DNA of 64,000 nucleotides from Clostridiaceae bacterium (GTDB lineage Bacteria > Bacillota_I > Bacilli_A > Erysipelotrichales > Coprobacillaceae): assembly GCA_902363625.1 (NCBI GenBank), contig CABJAS010000009.1, positions 62,001 to 126,000 on the forward strand, written 5' to 3'. The notes under the pieces were generated by a model. It did no database searches. It saw only the letters and a program-made list of their open reading frames with translations, and had not been told where the DNA came from. This document shows, in pieces, positions 18,651-27,515 of the stretch. Position numbers and translations under genes: made by a program. Within the stretch, counting starts at the first letter, position 1, and each line of letters starts with the position of its first letter.

Positions 18651-21600
18651 CGTCCTCTTGTCCTTTTTTACGTTTGAAATGCAGGAAGAATAAAATAGCT
18701 CCAATAGAAGCAGCGAACAGCATTGCATACAGCTCCGTCGATGTTGTATCGCCTGTTTTTACGATTTCAGGTTTACGTTCATCTTTCATAGTCACTTTCA
18801 TTCCATCCTTTGCAGTAAATGTAATACTCTCTGCCTGCTCATAACCTGACGGTATGATGATTTCTGTCATGATATATTCCTTACCTTCAACAAGATATCT
18901 AATAACATGACTTTCATCAGTAGAGATCCACTGATCAATGAGTTTGCCAGATTCTTTTTCAGTTACTGTGATTGTAGCACCAGCCAATTCTTTGTTGTTG
19001 GTTGCATCAACTTTGGAGAATAGGATTTCTGTCGGTTTGTTTTCGCATTCGATTTCCAGTAAATCACCATCAGTAGTGACTTCTACTTTATAAATATGGT
19101 CATTGAGTGCATAAGCATCGATTTGTACTGCCTCTTGGATATAGTATATTCCAAGTTCCAAATCGTTGAAATAAGCAATAGAATCATCACCAGTCATAGC
19201 CGTTGTGACTACTTCTGACATATCTTCCTTAATAGATAATTTAAACATAACACCATTCATCTTCTTTTCAGCATCCAGTGTATCTATCTTTCTGACTTGA
19301 ATAGAACCACGAGCCAATTCGTTTTCTACTTTGCCATTTTCTCCAATTTGAATAACATAATGTGAAACATCTCCACCATGGTAGGCAACTTCAAAATCAT
19401 ATTCCTTTTCATTCAGTTTATACTGACCATTCGTTGCAAGTTCTTTCAAGAAATAAACGCCATTAGGAAGGTCTGGTACATCAACAAGATGTCCATCTGA
19501 ATCAATTCCTGTAGTGGCGATCATACTTCCATTTTCAATGGCAACATTGCCCATATAATCATTGATATCCTCACGTGCATAAATAGCGAAAACTACATCC
19601 TTATAGGCTTCTTCATTCTTGAAATATTCTTGCTGTTCCATGATCTTTGTCATATCGATATCAAAAGAAGGTCGTTTATTATCAAGTGTTGATTGGATTA
19701 CCTGAATTTCTGTTGATTGATTATCCTCAATACTAAAATAGTGTTTGTTTGTATCTGTGATATAGCCATGTGGAGTTGTACTCTCTACATAGTAATAGCG
19801 ACCTACTGGTAGTTTCTTGCTTGTAACTGTATCCCAATCACTTTCAAGGACTTCTACTTTCTCATCTGCTTTGTAATAAACATTATTGCCAATCTTAATA
19901 TCTTCCACAGCATAGATTGTGATTTCTGCATTCAGCAGATTGGAATCATTCCATACTGGTGAATAGGTTGTGCCAAATTCACTCTGACCTGTAATGACTT
20001 GATCAAATATCTGACCAGTTTTATTCCATTTCAATGTTCCTAAGACAAGCTCATCTTTCATAGTAACTTTTTGTACTTCACCAGTATCAGAAACTTTAAA
20101 TTCAATATCGTTAGCAAGTGCAAAGCCATAAGGTGAACTTTCCTCATGCAAGATATAGGTTCTGTTGATTTCCAAACCTTTGATCAAGTGTGGTTTGATT
20201 GTTCCATCATCATTTTTACCATCTTGTCCAGATATCCAAGTATCAAAGATTTCTCCTTGCTGACCTTTAGGATAAACATATAGTAATGCACCTTCAATTT
20301 CACTCTCATCAGTAATGTCCTGCTTTGATATTTCCACCTTGGTCATTTCATTCAATACTTCCTGATGATATTCAATAACAGGAATATCTTGACCTTGATA
20401 TGTGCCATTAACTTTCAACATTGTTTTATTCGTAGCATAGCCGATACTTGGCTCGATCTCTTTGATTTCATACTGTGATAATGGATAATCAGCATTAAAT
20501 TCAACAAGTCCATTATGATCAGATATTGCGGCTTCAAGTAGTGTACCTTTTTCCACTAGAACCTCGCCATTAGCTGATTTGATATCCTCTGCTGCATAGA
20601 CACCAAAGGTAGAGCCAGCAAGTGGTGTTTTTGTTTCTGCATCTTTCTTGATGATACTTAAATCAAGTTTTTGACGTTCATTGTACATCGTGACACTGTC
20701 AAATACCAGTTCTGTAGTTTGATTTTCATATTTCAATTCGGCTTCCTGTGTTTCATGTGTGATCGTAAATCCATCAGGAGCCTGAATTTCTTCAATTTCC
20801 AGTTTGGATAATGGAAGTTTCTTCGATGTTGCAATACCATTTTTTCCTGTGGTAATGGTATCCAATACGGTACCAGCTTTATACATGATAGTTCCATCCG
20901 CTGGATCAATCACATCTTCTTTGGCACGTACTTCATATACAGCACCAGCAATGCCTTGTACTTCATAGTTGAACACTATATTTCCATATTTATCCTTTGA
21001 CACAGAAGTAAGAACTTCTCCTTCTTTCTTCACAGACACCTGTCCTTTGACTTCTTTGTTGGACATTTCAATCTCAACAACTGGTTCTCCATCTTCATCT
21101 TTTCCAGATACATTGGATGAAGTAATTTCAAACACCTTATATTCTTTTGATAATACATAATTATCAGGTGCAGTGATTTCCGTCAATTTATATTTTGAAG
21201 CAGGCAAAGGAACAGGCAGTTTTACTTTTGCCTTATCATAATCCTTGTTTTCTTCGTAGTTCTTATCGGAAGAAAAGAAATTCATAAATCTACTTCCAAC
21301 GCTGATACGATTATCTGAATTCGTTGTAAATTCACTGTACCATGTCGAACCAACTTTCATGGAAATGTACCCATTTTCATCAGTACGGATTGTTTTCTTG
21401 TTGTAGTTCTTAACTGGGTTTTCATCTTTATCCAGCATCTGTACTTTGAAAGTTGCATAATTCAGGGATACGTTTTTACCAGTATCAGCATTTTTTTTCA
21501 CGATTTGTGCATAAGAATCAAATGGACGATTATTGATATAGAAATGCACATTGCCGTCATTACTAGAGCCGATATGATTTCCTTTTTCATCTTCGCCATA

Positions 21601-23793
21601 GACGAATGTTTCTCCGTCTGTAGTTTCAGATACAAAGAAATAGAATGGCTCAGCAAGAAGTTCTGTTTCCTGTGCATTTGTGCCTTTTGAAGTCTGTTGA
21701 ACAACATAAGCACCATAGGCAAGGTCAGGGGAGTAGGCTGTTCCTGTATCATTTGTTTTCAGCACAGCGTATTCCTTTTTTGTACCATTCTTCTTTGCTA
21801 GTTCGATTGCTTGGGCTATGTTACCATCTGCCTGATCATAATATTTTTTAGCCACTGCCCTGAATTCCGCATTGATTTCGGCTTTGGTAATTTCGCTGTT
21901 TTCTCCATCTGTAATGAATTTAGCAATCTCAAATTTACCAGTACGCACTTTGTCTGATACCTGCGATTTGATTGTAAAGTGATAAGGTTCGCCTTCCTGT
22001 GCCATCTGTTCTTTTGTAACAGGATAATAGAGGTTTGATTTCTCATATCCTTGCGGTGATTTTACTTCTTTCCAGTAATACCAGCAGTTTGTATCGTTAG
22101 CAAAGTATAGACCTGATTTGCCATTTTTATCTGTATAGGCACTTGTATCTGCATATCCGTTGTTATCGGTTGTTGTTTCCAAGACCTTATCACCTTTATG
22201 GTAAATGATCTCGGACTGATTTTCTGGATTGTAGATATCTTGTGCTGCATATAGACCATAAACTGCACCTTCCAATATTGAATCACCTTGAGTTTGCTTG
22301 CTGCCTGATTTATTGATGGTATTTAGTTTTCCACCATTAGCAAGATAATCATTAAATTCATCTTCCTTCATTCCGCTTTCAACCTGATGAATATCTTCAT
22401 CAAATTTCTCTAACTGAATGGATAATGTATATCGCTGATTATCTTTACTAAAATCAACAGTACCACTTCCAATCATCTCTTTAGAAACCGTCGTTTGTGG
22501 ATCAAGATAATAATACTTTCCACTGTCTACTTCTACTGCTTTATATACATGCTTTTCGTTTTGATATGCCTGTATTTTTGCATTCAAATCATTCTGAGCT
22601 TTCTGGTCGGCAGCAGACTGTGCATCTTCTTTAGATGAAAACCATCCTTGTGATGTACTGTACTTCTGCATGGCATCAGATAGATCGTTCCAGTTAGAAA
22701 CATAGGTTTCCTTGTATGTTTCAGAAGTGAATTCTTTTTCAATATGGGAAGACATAGAAACTTTTCCATTTTCATCTGTTACTGCTTTTCCCAAAGAGGT
22801 ATCATCTCTATAAAATTCAAATTCGATTCCTTTGATTCCTTTTTTAGAATCTTTATCAGTTTTCGTCATCTTTAAATCAGCATCTACTTTAGCAATTCCT
22901 TTTTTCTCAGAAGCTGTCTGTGCTGTTTCTGGCTGAACAGCGACTTTATAAGATACACGCATTGCATTTGGATCTTTCTTTTTGAAAACTGCCAAAGTTT
23001 GATTCAGTGGCTGGTAATAAGCAATTTCAACATTCGTTGCTTCATTTTGGAGATAAAATGCATCAAATGATATGTTTCCAGATTCTTTGGCACTCTTATC
23101 AACCCATATCGTTAGGGAATTACCATTTCTTTCGATATGAACACCACTTGGTACTGTGTTCGTGAGATAGGATGAAAATGTCTTCGTTGTATCTGTAACA
23201 GTGACTGCGTATTCTTTTCCATATCCATGTAATTCTATCGTCTTACTCTTAAAAGAAACATCTGTATACATGACATTTAATCGACTGTTGATGATATCCA
23301 TCTTAGCCTTAACAGCCGAGGGAATATTAGAAAATCCATTCGGCTTTTTGACTTGCCAGATCATCAACTGAGTAGCAGCCAGCATTTCATTTGAATTATC
23401 TCCCTGAAAACCATATCCAAGACTTGCAATATATGCCATACGGTCAATCTGTGAATCTGTGAATCCTATCTTACGAAACGTACTACGTCCGGATATCTTC
23501 TCATGTGCAAAATTCTTATTGCTGGAAATCTGTACTCCGGGTTCTACACAATATGCTTTTTGTCCATCTATCCTAAAATCGTATAAAGGCATTTTCCCCG
23601 GATTAGTTGTAGTTCCAGAAAATCGATCCTCAACAGAAAAATTTATATTTGATTCATAACCTGTATCATTCCATGAGGCTGTATAAGTCCCTGCTGCATG
23701 AACTGTCGTTACAGATGATAGCATCGAAAAACAGGCGTATAAGCCTGCAAGTGCTGATACCATTATTTTCTTTAGCTTTGATTTGTGTTTCAT
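18643..23793 (-). CDS. Thioester/Cna-B repeat surface adhesin with sortase-type tail
   Basis: 1716 aa, predicted cell-wall protein. Signal peptide at about 1-33. A thioester domain follows: Cys82 in YCVEPG and Gln142 in ATQLMIW would form the Cys-Gln thioester that can bond covalently to host or cell-surface targets. Then come many SpaA/Cna-B type beta domains with recurring motifs such as GAVYEVRA, GSTFGVYA and TDENGKV, typical of self-crosslinking Ig-like modules. The C-terminus has VKTGD (a reduced LPxTG-like signal), a membrane helix and a KRKK tail. An in-frame start at 23826 is rejected because AAGGAG precedes the ATG at 23793. In conjugative elements such proteins probably promote mating-pair contact; adhesion to the host is an alternative. 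Confidence 0.9.
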   Translation of the reverse strand: MKHKSKLKKIMVSALAGLYACFSMLSSVTTVHAAGTYTASWNDTGYESNINFSVEDRFSGTTTNPGKMPLYDFRIDGQKAYCVEPGVQISSNKNFAHEKISGRSTFRKIGFTDSQIDRMAYIASLGYGFQGDNSNEMLAATQLMIWQVKKPNGFSNIPSAVKAKMDIINSRLNVMYTDVSFKSKTIELHGYGKEYAVTVTDTTKTFSSYLTNTVPSGVHIERNGNSLTIWVDKSAKESGNISFDAFYLQNEATNVEIAYYQPLNQTLAVFKKKDPNAMRVSYKVAVQPETAQTASEKKGIAKVDADLKMTKTDKDSKKGIKGIEFEFYRDDTSLGKAVTDENGKVSMSSHIEKEFTSETYKETYVSNWNDLSDAMQKYSTSQGWFSSKEDAQSAADQKAQNDLNAKIQAYQNEKHVYKAVEVDSGKYYYLDPQTTVSKEMIGSGTVDFSKDNQRYTLSIQLEKFDEDIHQVESGMKEDEFNDYLANGGKLNTINKSGSKQTQGDSILEGAVYGLYAAQDIYNPENQSEIIYHKGDKVLETTTDNNGYADTSAYTDKNGKSGLYFANDTNCWYYWKEVKSPQGYEKSNLYYPVTKEQMAQEGEPYHFTIKSQVSDKVRTGKFEIAKFITDGENSEITKAEINAEFRAVAKKYYDQADGNIAQAIELAKKNGTKKEYAVLKTNDTGTAYSPDLAYGAYVVQQTSKGTNAQETELLAEPFYFFVSETTDGETFVYGEDEKGNHIGSSNDGNVHFYINNRPFDSYAQIVKKNADTGKNVSLNYATFKVQMLDKDENPVKNYNKKTIRTDENGYISMKVGSTWYSEFTTNSDNRISVGSRFMNFFSSDKNYEENKDYDKAKVKLPVPLPASKYKLTEITAPDNYVLSKEYKVFEITSSNVSGKDEDGEPVVEIEMSNKEVKGQVSVKKEGEVLTSVSKDKYGNIVFNYEVQGIAGAVYEVRAKEDVIDPADGTIMYKAGTVLDTITTGKNGIATSKKLPLSKLEIEEIQAPDGFTITHETQEAELKYENQTTELVFDSVTMYNERQKLDLSIIKKDAETKTPLAGSTFGVYAAEDIKSANGEVLVEKGTLLEAAISDHNGLVEFNADYPLSQYEIKEIEPSIGYATNKTMLKVNGTYQGQDIPVIEYHQEVLNEMTKVEISKQDITDESEIEGALLYVYPKGQQGEIFDTWISGQDGKNDDGTIKPHLIKGLEINRTYILHEESSPYGFALANDIEFKVSDTGEVQKVTMKDELVLGTLKWNKTGQIFDQVITGQSEFGTTYSPVWNDSNLLNAEITIYAVEDIKIGNNVYYKADEKVEVLESDWDTVTSKKLPVGRYYYVESTTPHGYITDTNKHYFSIEDNQSTEIQVIQSTLDNKRPSFDIDMTKIMEQQEYFKNEEAYKDVVFAIYAREDINDYMGNVAIENGSMIATTGIDSDGHLVDVPDLPNGVYFLKELATNGQYKLNEKEYDFEVAYHGGDVSHYVIQIGENGKVENELARGSIQVRKIDTLDAEKKMNGVMFKLSIKEDMSEVVTTAMTGDDSIAYFNDLELGIYYIQEAVQIDAYALNDHIYKVEVTTDGDLLEIECENKPTEILFSKVDATNNKELAGATITVTEKESGKLIDQWISTDESHVIRYLVEGKEYIMTEIIIPSGYEQAESITFTAKDGMKVTMKDERKPEIVKTGDTTSTELYAMLFAASIGAILFFLHFKRKKGQEDDE

Positions 23794-23809
23794 GTGTTCT
23801 CCTTTCAAC

Positions 23810-23837
23810 AAAAAAAGAGAGATCAATTTGACCTCCC
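23810..23837 (-). terminator. Terminator/attenuator before the surface adhesin gene
   Basis: Minus strand GGGAGGTCA pairs with TGATCTCTC (9 bp, two G-U), followed by seven T. It follows the lipoprotein stop by about 10 nt and lies directly before the adhesin SD. Confidence 0.65.
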
Positions 23838-23846
23838 TTACAATGT

Positions 23847-24479
23847 TTATTTATATATGATGTAAAAGTACTCTGTACCACATTCTGTATAGCCATATTC
23901 AACTTCATAACGCTCGAAGGTTGGCTTTCCTTCGTTTAGATTCTTGATCATTTCAGCTTGAATCTTTGAACAGATTTCATCTTCTCTGGATACCGGATAG
24001 GCACCTGCTGCTATAGTATCATCACAAGCCGGTACAGTTGGTTTTGGCTGTGTCGGTTCTACTGGCTGTGCTGGTTCCTTGTCTTGAGGCTTGGATGTAT
24101 CCTGCTTAGGTTGTTCCTGACTAGGAGAATTTGAAGATTGTTGATTGCTATTCCCATTGGATGCATTCTGCGATGTTTGCTGAGATGCATCTTTCTGATT
24201 TGATTTAGAATTCTTCGTAGTGGACTGCTTAGTAGAGGATGAATCTTTCTGAGTATTGGTTTCCACATTTTGCTTATCCTCTTTTTCAGTACCCTTAGAT
24301 TTTTCATCATTAGAGGTTTCTTCATCTTCCTTGGATGTATCTATTGAAGAATCTAAGATATCACTTATATTTTTTTCTAAAGCTTTTTTACCTGTTATTT
24401 CTTGATTCTTATTTTCTCCTTGTGTACATCCAGCAACAAGCAGAAGCATTGTGATAATGCATAATAGTTTCTTTCTCAT
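23847..24479 (-). CDS. Ser/Thr/Gln-rich lipoprotein
   Basis: 210 aa. The signal peptide ends in a lipobox LVAGC (Cys18), so the mature protein should be lipid-anchored on the outer face of the membrane. Residues 22-145 are a low-complexity linker rich in Ser, Thr, Asn, Gln, Lys and later Pro (a wall-spanning stalk). The last 60 residues form a small folded-looking domain with three Cys (CDDTIAAGAYPVS, EICSKIQ, YTECGTEYFYIIY). GGGAGGA lies seven bases before the ATG. It sits between parB and the adhesin and may be an entry-exclusion or mating-contact protein; this is speculative. Confidence 0.75.
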   Translation of the reverse strand: MRKKLLCIITMLLLVAGCTQGENKNQEITGKKALEKNISDILDSSIDTSKEDEETSNDEKSKGTEKEDKQNVETNTQKDSSSTKQSTTKNSKSNQKDASQQTSQNASNGNSNQQSSNSPSQEQPKQDTSKPQDKEPAQPVEPTQPKPTVPACDDTIAAGAYPVSREDEICSKIQAEMIKNLNEGKPTFERYEVEYGYTECGTEYFYIIYK

Positions 24480-24757
24480 GTGTAATTCCTCCCTACATCT
24501 TATCTAAACTATAAAGTAATTTAGAATAAAACGCCAGTATATAAAACAGTGTTTAGCTAAATAATTTATGATTATATTCTTTTATCATTAAGTGTCTTTA
24601 CATAGTTTATTTTTTTCAGATGGCGAAAGGGGGTTGTAGGGGGAAAACACAGTCACGTTTTGACGCAAAAAAAAGTAAACCCCCTTTGCTGTTTACCGAT
24701 TTCTTGCTCGTTTCTGTATTTTCTTTACAGTCACATGTATGACTGTTTCAATCGTAC
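24480..24757. other. Non-coding stretch between parB and the lipoprotein gene
   Basis: 278 bp with no credible ORF. It holds the parB terminator (24667-24696), a C/G-run motif (two runs of five G at 24630-24645) and an AT-rich segment likely to contain the lipoprotein promoter (a minus-strand TATAGT lies about 35 nt before the ATG, without a good -35). Confidence 0.5.
24667..24696 (-). terminator. Terminator after parAB
   Basis: Minus strand GTAAAC (24696-24691) pairs with GTTTAC (24680-24675) around a G-rich loop, followed by eight T. It lies about 60 nt after the parB stop. Confidence 0.75.
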
Positions 24758-25720
24758 TTATCTCGATTGATGTTTTTCACTTCTATGCTTTGCCCATTGA
24801 TCCAATAGTTTCATGATCGTATCCTGCTTTTGTCTAGGTGTGAATGATCTAGGAAAATATTTGTCTATGTCATTCATTTTAAACGTTAGCTTTTCAACCT
24901 GATTTGCCTTTTCTTCTGTCATGATGGAATAGATCACGTTATCATCCAATCTGTTTTGACGAGATAATTCCTTCATACGAATAGCCTGAGCATGAGATGG
25001 AGTAGAATCTAATTCATCAATATAGGTCATAACCTGTTCCTGTTGTTCTGATGTTAAATAAGACAGTTCGACTGCCGGATTCAAGGCGATTTTCTTGCCA
25101 TCTTCCCGTATACCATCAACCATGTCTCTTAATGAATCAACTAAATAGGTAAGACGAATATATCTCTGTATTTGATTACGACTTTCTCCAGCCTGTTTTG
25201 CCAATTCTTCATCTGCACGCAACTTCGTCCCAACTTGGGACGAAGTTAAATCAGTCCTTTTACCTTGTCGTTTCATTGCCTCTAACTTCATCTTGTAGGC
25301 AAAGCCTTTTTCACTTGGCAAGACATCTTCACGCTTGATGTTGCTGTCCACCATGTAAATGGTCGCATCATCATCGCTTAAATTACGCACGACCGCTTTG
25401 ATTGTAGATATACCATTTAATTCAAGCGCCTTTTGTCTACGATGACCTGTAATCATTTCATATCCATTACCATCCGGATGAGGACGCACAACAGCATTCT
25501 CAAAGTTATATCCTAATCGACTAATGCTATCAACTAAATCAATCATATCAGGACTGTTTAAGCGAATACCATAAGGGTGATTTTTAAACGGTCTAATTTC
25601 TTCAAGAGGGATATCATAAATCCTCTCTAGTTTATCATCCTGCCTTTGTTCTTCTGTTTTGAATAAATCATCGAACGTGGGTATCTTTATGTCTTGGACG
25701 CTCTTTTTCTTTGTTGACAT
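24758..25720 (-). CDS. parB: ParB/Spo0J-like partition protein
   Basis: 320 aa. Centromere-binding protein and CTPase-type clamp in ParABS systems. The N-terminal ParB domain has the IRPFKNHPYGIR segment and the GHRR motif (92-95; GERR in chromosomal ParB). A helix-turn-helix region follows (ELAKQAGESRNQIQRYIRLT, about 175-195) and a helical C-terminus. SD AAAGGAGG precedes the ATG. Its 5' end overlaps parA by 53 nt. A perfect 11-bp inverted repeat at 25221-25247 lies inside the coding sequence. In ICEs such genes stabilise the excised circular form. Confidence 0.92.
   Translation of the reverse strand: MSTKKKSVQDIKIPTFDDLFKTEEQRQDDKLERIYDIPLEEIRPFKNHPYGIRLNSPDMIDLVDSISRLGYNFENAVVRPHPDGNGYEMITGHRRQKALELNGISTIKAVVRNLSDDDATIYMVDSNIKREDVLPSEKGFAYKMKLEAMKRQGKRTDLTSSQVGTKLRADEELAKQAGESRNQIQRYIRLTYLVDSLRDMVDGIREDGKKIALNPAVELSYLTSEQQEQVMTYIDELDSTPSHAQAIRMKELSRQNRLDDNVIYSIMTEEKANQVEKLTFKMNDIDKYFPRSFTPRQKQDTIMKLLDQWAKHRSEKHQSR
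25221..25247. repeat. Perfect 11-bp inverted repeat inside parB
   Basis: AACTTCGTCCC (25221-25231) and GGGACGAAGTT (25237-25247) are perfect reverse complements separated by AACTT. It encodes the SSQVGTKLR part of ParB. It is a candidate ParB-binding (parS-like) site or RNA hairpin. Confidence 0.85.
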
Positions 25721-26495
25721 CTAAAAACACCTCCTTTGCTAACGTATCATATGCTTTAGTAGCTGCACCTTTAGGATCATATACAAAAATACTCTGTCCA
25801 ACTCCTGTAGATTCTGCAGCAGCTACACAGCGTGGAATCGTCTGTTTAAATACATTGATATGTGTTCCGAAGCAGGAACGAACATCACTTGCAATTTTCC
25901 TTGATAGATTCGTCCTATAATCTGTCATCGTGATTAAAATTCCTTTTACTTTTAGATTTGGATTAAGATTCCTTTTAGTTTCATTGATTGACCTTAATAG
26001 ATCACTCATTCCTTCTACACCATATGGCTCTGACTGCACAGGAATCACAACAGAATCTGATGCTGCAAGTGCATTGATTTGTAAATCACCTAGCGTTGGA
26101 TTTGTATCGATCAAAACATAATCATACTCTTCTTTGATGCCATCAATCATCCTTTTCAGGACAGTCTCTCGACACATGACATTTTGTAACACAGGTGCAA
26201 TCCCAGCCAATGTTATATTCGCAGGGATAAGGTCTACATTCTCTGAAGTATGCAAGATAAGTTTTTCAAAGTTGATATCTGCTCCATTGATGACTGATTG
26301 TATCGCATCTGTCATAGACAAAGGATATTTACTTCTATCAAGATATCCATAACCTTTGGTCGCATGTCCCTGATGGTCGAAATCAACCAATAATACCTTT
26401 TTCCCATGTAAAGCAAGACAAGCACTCATGCTGACTGCCGTCATGGTTTTTCCAACACCTCCTTTCTGATTTGCGATTGCTATAACTTCTGACAT
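25668..26495 (-). CDS. parA: ParA-type partition ATPase
   Basis: 275 aa. Deviant Walker ATPase that positions DNA by gradients on the nucleoid. The deviant Walker A is KGGVGKT (11-17), Walker A-prime is LLVDFDHQGHATKG, and the switch region is DYVLIDTNPTLG. Length and the PVQSEPYGVEGMSDLL segment fit plasmid/ICE ParA (Soj-like). An upstream in-frame start at 26525 is rejected because AAAGGAGG lies before the ATG at 26495. It is the first gene of the ICE operon seen here and overlaps parB. Confidence 0.94.
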   Translation of the reverse strand: MSEVIAIANQKGGVGKTMTAVSMSACLALHGKKVLLVDFDHQGHATKGYGYLDRSKYPLSMTDAIQSVINGADINFEKLILHTSENVDLIPANITLAGIAPVLQNVMCRETVLKRMIDGIKEEYDYVLIDTNPTLGDLQINALAASDSVVIPVQSEPYGVEGMSDLLRSINETKRNLNPNLKVKGILITMTDYRTNLSRKIASDVRSCFGTHINVFKQTIPRCVAAAESTGVGQSIFVYDPKGAATKAYDTLAKEVFLDVNKEKERPRHKDTHVR

Positions 26496-26665
26496 ATTTG
26501 CCTCCTTTCTTAAAGCCAGTACCATATTAAATACTGGCTATGTATTCCCATTAAAAAAACTGTTTTCAAGTATTATCTACCTAAAAACAGCTATTTGAGA
26601 TATGGTTAATTACTTTATGTAATTTCTTTAAACCCTTTAAAACCAAGGGTTTCACGATGTTTTCC
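26496..26665. other. Probable ICE edge: gap between parA and the collagen-like gene
   Basis: 170 bp with no gene. It contains a minus-strand terminator (26553-26590) and an inverted repeat AAACCC (26630-26635) and GGGTTT (26647-26652), directly before the abrupt stop of the collagen-like gene. Since parA is an element gene and the collagen-like/glycosyltransferase pair looks chromosomal, the attachment site should lie here. Its exact position needs the other ICE end. Confidence 0.45.
26553..26590 (-). terminator. Terminator upstream of parA
   Basis: Minus strand CTGTTTT (26590-26584) pairs with AAAACAG (26566-26560), followed by TTTTTTT. It can end transcripts from the collagen-like gene or attenuate the parA leader. 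Confidence 0.65.
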
Positions 26666-27382
26666 TTATCCGTATGGGGCGACTGCACCGGTCGCACCTG
26701 TTGGTCCAGTTATCCCTATTGGACCTTGTTCACCTGTAACTCCTGTGTTTCCTGTTGCTCCGGTTGGTCCCACACTTCCTGTAGGTCCTGTAGCACCCAC
26801 TGGTCCAGTTATTCCTATCGGTCCCTGTTCACCTGTAGCTCCGGTGGGTCCTGTTGCCCCGGTTGGTCCCACACTTCCTGTAGACCCTGTAGCACCCGTT
26901 GGTCCAGTTATACCTATTGGACCTTGTTCACCTGTAGCTCCTGTGTTTCCTGTTGCCCCGGTTGGTCCCACACTTCCTGTAGGTCCTGTAGCACCTGTTG
27001 GTCCAGTTATACCTATTGGACCTTGTTCACCTGTAACTCCTGTGTTTCCTGTTGCCCCGGTTGGTCCCACACTTCCTGTAGGTCCTGTAGCACCTGTTGG
27101 TCCAGTTATGCCTATTGGTCCCTGTTCGCCTGTGGCTCCTGTGTTTCCTGTTGCCCCAGTTGGCCCAATACTTCCGGTGGGTCCTGTAACCCCCGTTGGT
27201 CCAGTCATTCCTATTGGTCCCTGTTCTCCTGTGGCTCCTGTGTTTCCTGTTGCCCCAGTTGGTCCCACACTTCCAGTAGGCCCTGTAGCACCAGTCGGAC
27301 CTGTAATCGCCTCTGGGCAATTAACAATAATTGGAGGACAATTAGGAATATAACCCCAACATTGCTCATATCTATTCATCAT
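26666..27382 (-). CDS. Collagen-like Gly-X-Thr repeat protein (BclA-like), C-terminally abrupt
   Basis: 238 aa. A short Cys-rich N-terminus ([20 protein letters not shown]) is followed from residue 28 by about 68 Gly-X-Y triplets, mostly GPT, GAT and GNT. They are organised in about six near-identical 33-aa units marked by GEQGPIG. Such repeats form trimeric collagen-like rods; Thr at Y positions is the usual O-glycan site in BclA proteins. The protein stops at GAVAPYG without the globular C-terminal domain normally found after the rod. AAAGGAGG precedes the ATG. A glycosyltransferase gene lies just upstream. It is probably a spore or cell-surface filament protein, possibly truncated by the neighbouring ICE. 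Confidence 0.85.
   Translation of the reverse strand: MMNRYEQCWGYIPNCPPIIVNCPEAITGPTGATGPTGSVGPTGATGNTGATGEQGPIGMTGPTGVTGPTGSIGPTGATGNTGATGEQGPIGITGPTGATGPTGSVGPTGATGNTGVTGEQGPIGITGPTGATGPTGSVGPTGATGNTGATGEQGPIGITGPTGATGSTGSVGPTGATGPTGATGEQGPIGITGPVGATGPTGSVGPTGATGNTGVTGEQGPIGITGPTGATGAVAPYG
26684..27301 (-). repeat. 99-bp tandem coding repeats of the collagen-like gene
   Basis: Six [13 protein letters not shown] copies of an 11-triplet (33 aa, 99 bp) unit, differing by a few substitutions ([18 protein letters not shown]). The high similarity at DNA level predicts length polymorphism by slippage or recombination. Confidence 0.9.
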
Positions 27383-27468
27383 TATCTCACCTCCTTTAAT
27401 TGGTTTAATATAAGATACGCAGTCCAATTATAAAAGCGTGTGTTATCTTCATAAGACTTTATTACCTT

Positions 27469-27512
27469 AATAAAAAAGATTCCAATCATTTGCCGAAACA
27501 AATAATTGGAAT
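27469..27512 (-). terminator. Terminator after the glycosyltransferase gene
   Basis: Minus strand TTCCAATTATTTG pairs with CAAATGATTGGAA (13 bp, one mismatch) followed by TCTTTTTT. It is strong, so the collagen-like gene should have its own promoter in 27383-27468. Confidence 0.85.
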
Positions 27513-27515
27513 TCA

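Noticed and set aside
23666..23908. 80-aa minus-strand frame overlapping the adhesin start
   Set aside because: Overlaps two better genes in another frame and lacks an SD; it crosses the terminator hairpin.
26684..27301. Regular repeats that might be taken for a CRISPR array
   Set aside because: The 99-bp units are in-frame coding repeats of Gly-X-Y triplets with no unique spacers.
26657..27433. Long open frames on the plus strand (Cys/Ser/Trp-rich and Pro/Val-rich) across the collagen-like gene
   Set aside because: They are antisense shadows of the Gly-Pro-Thr codon repeats on the minus strand; no SD and no protein-like sequence.
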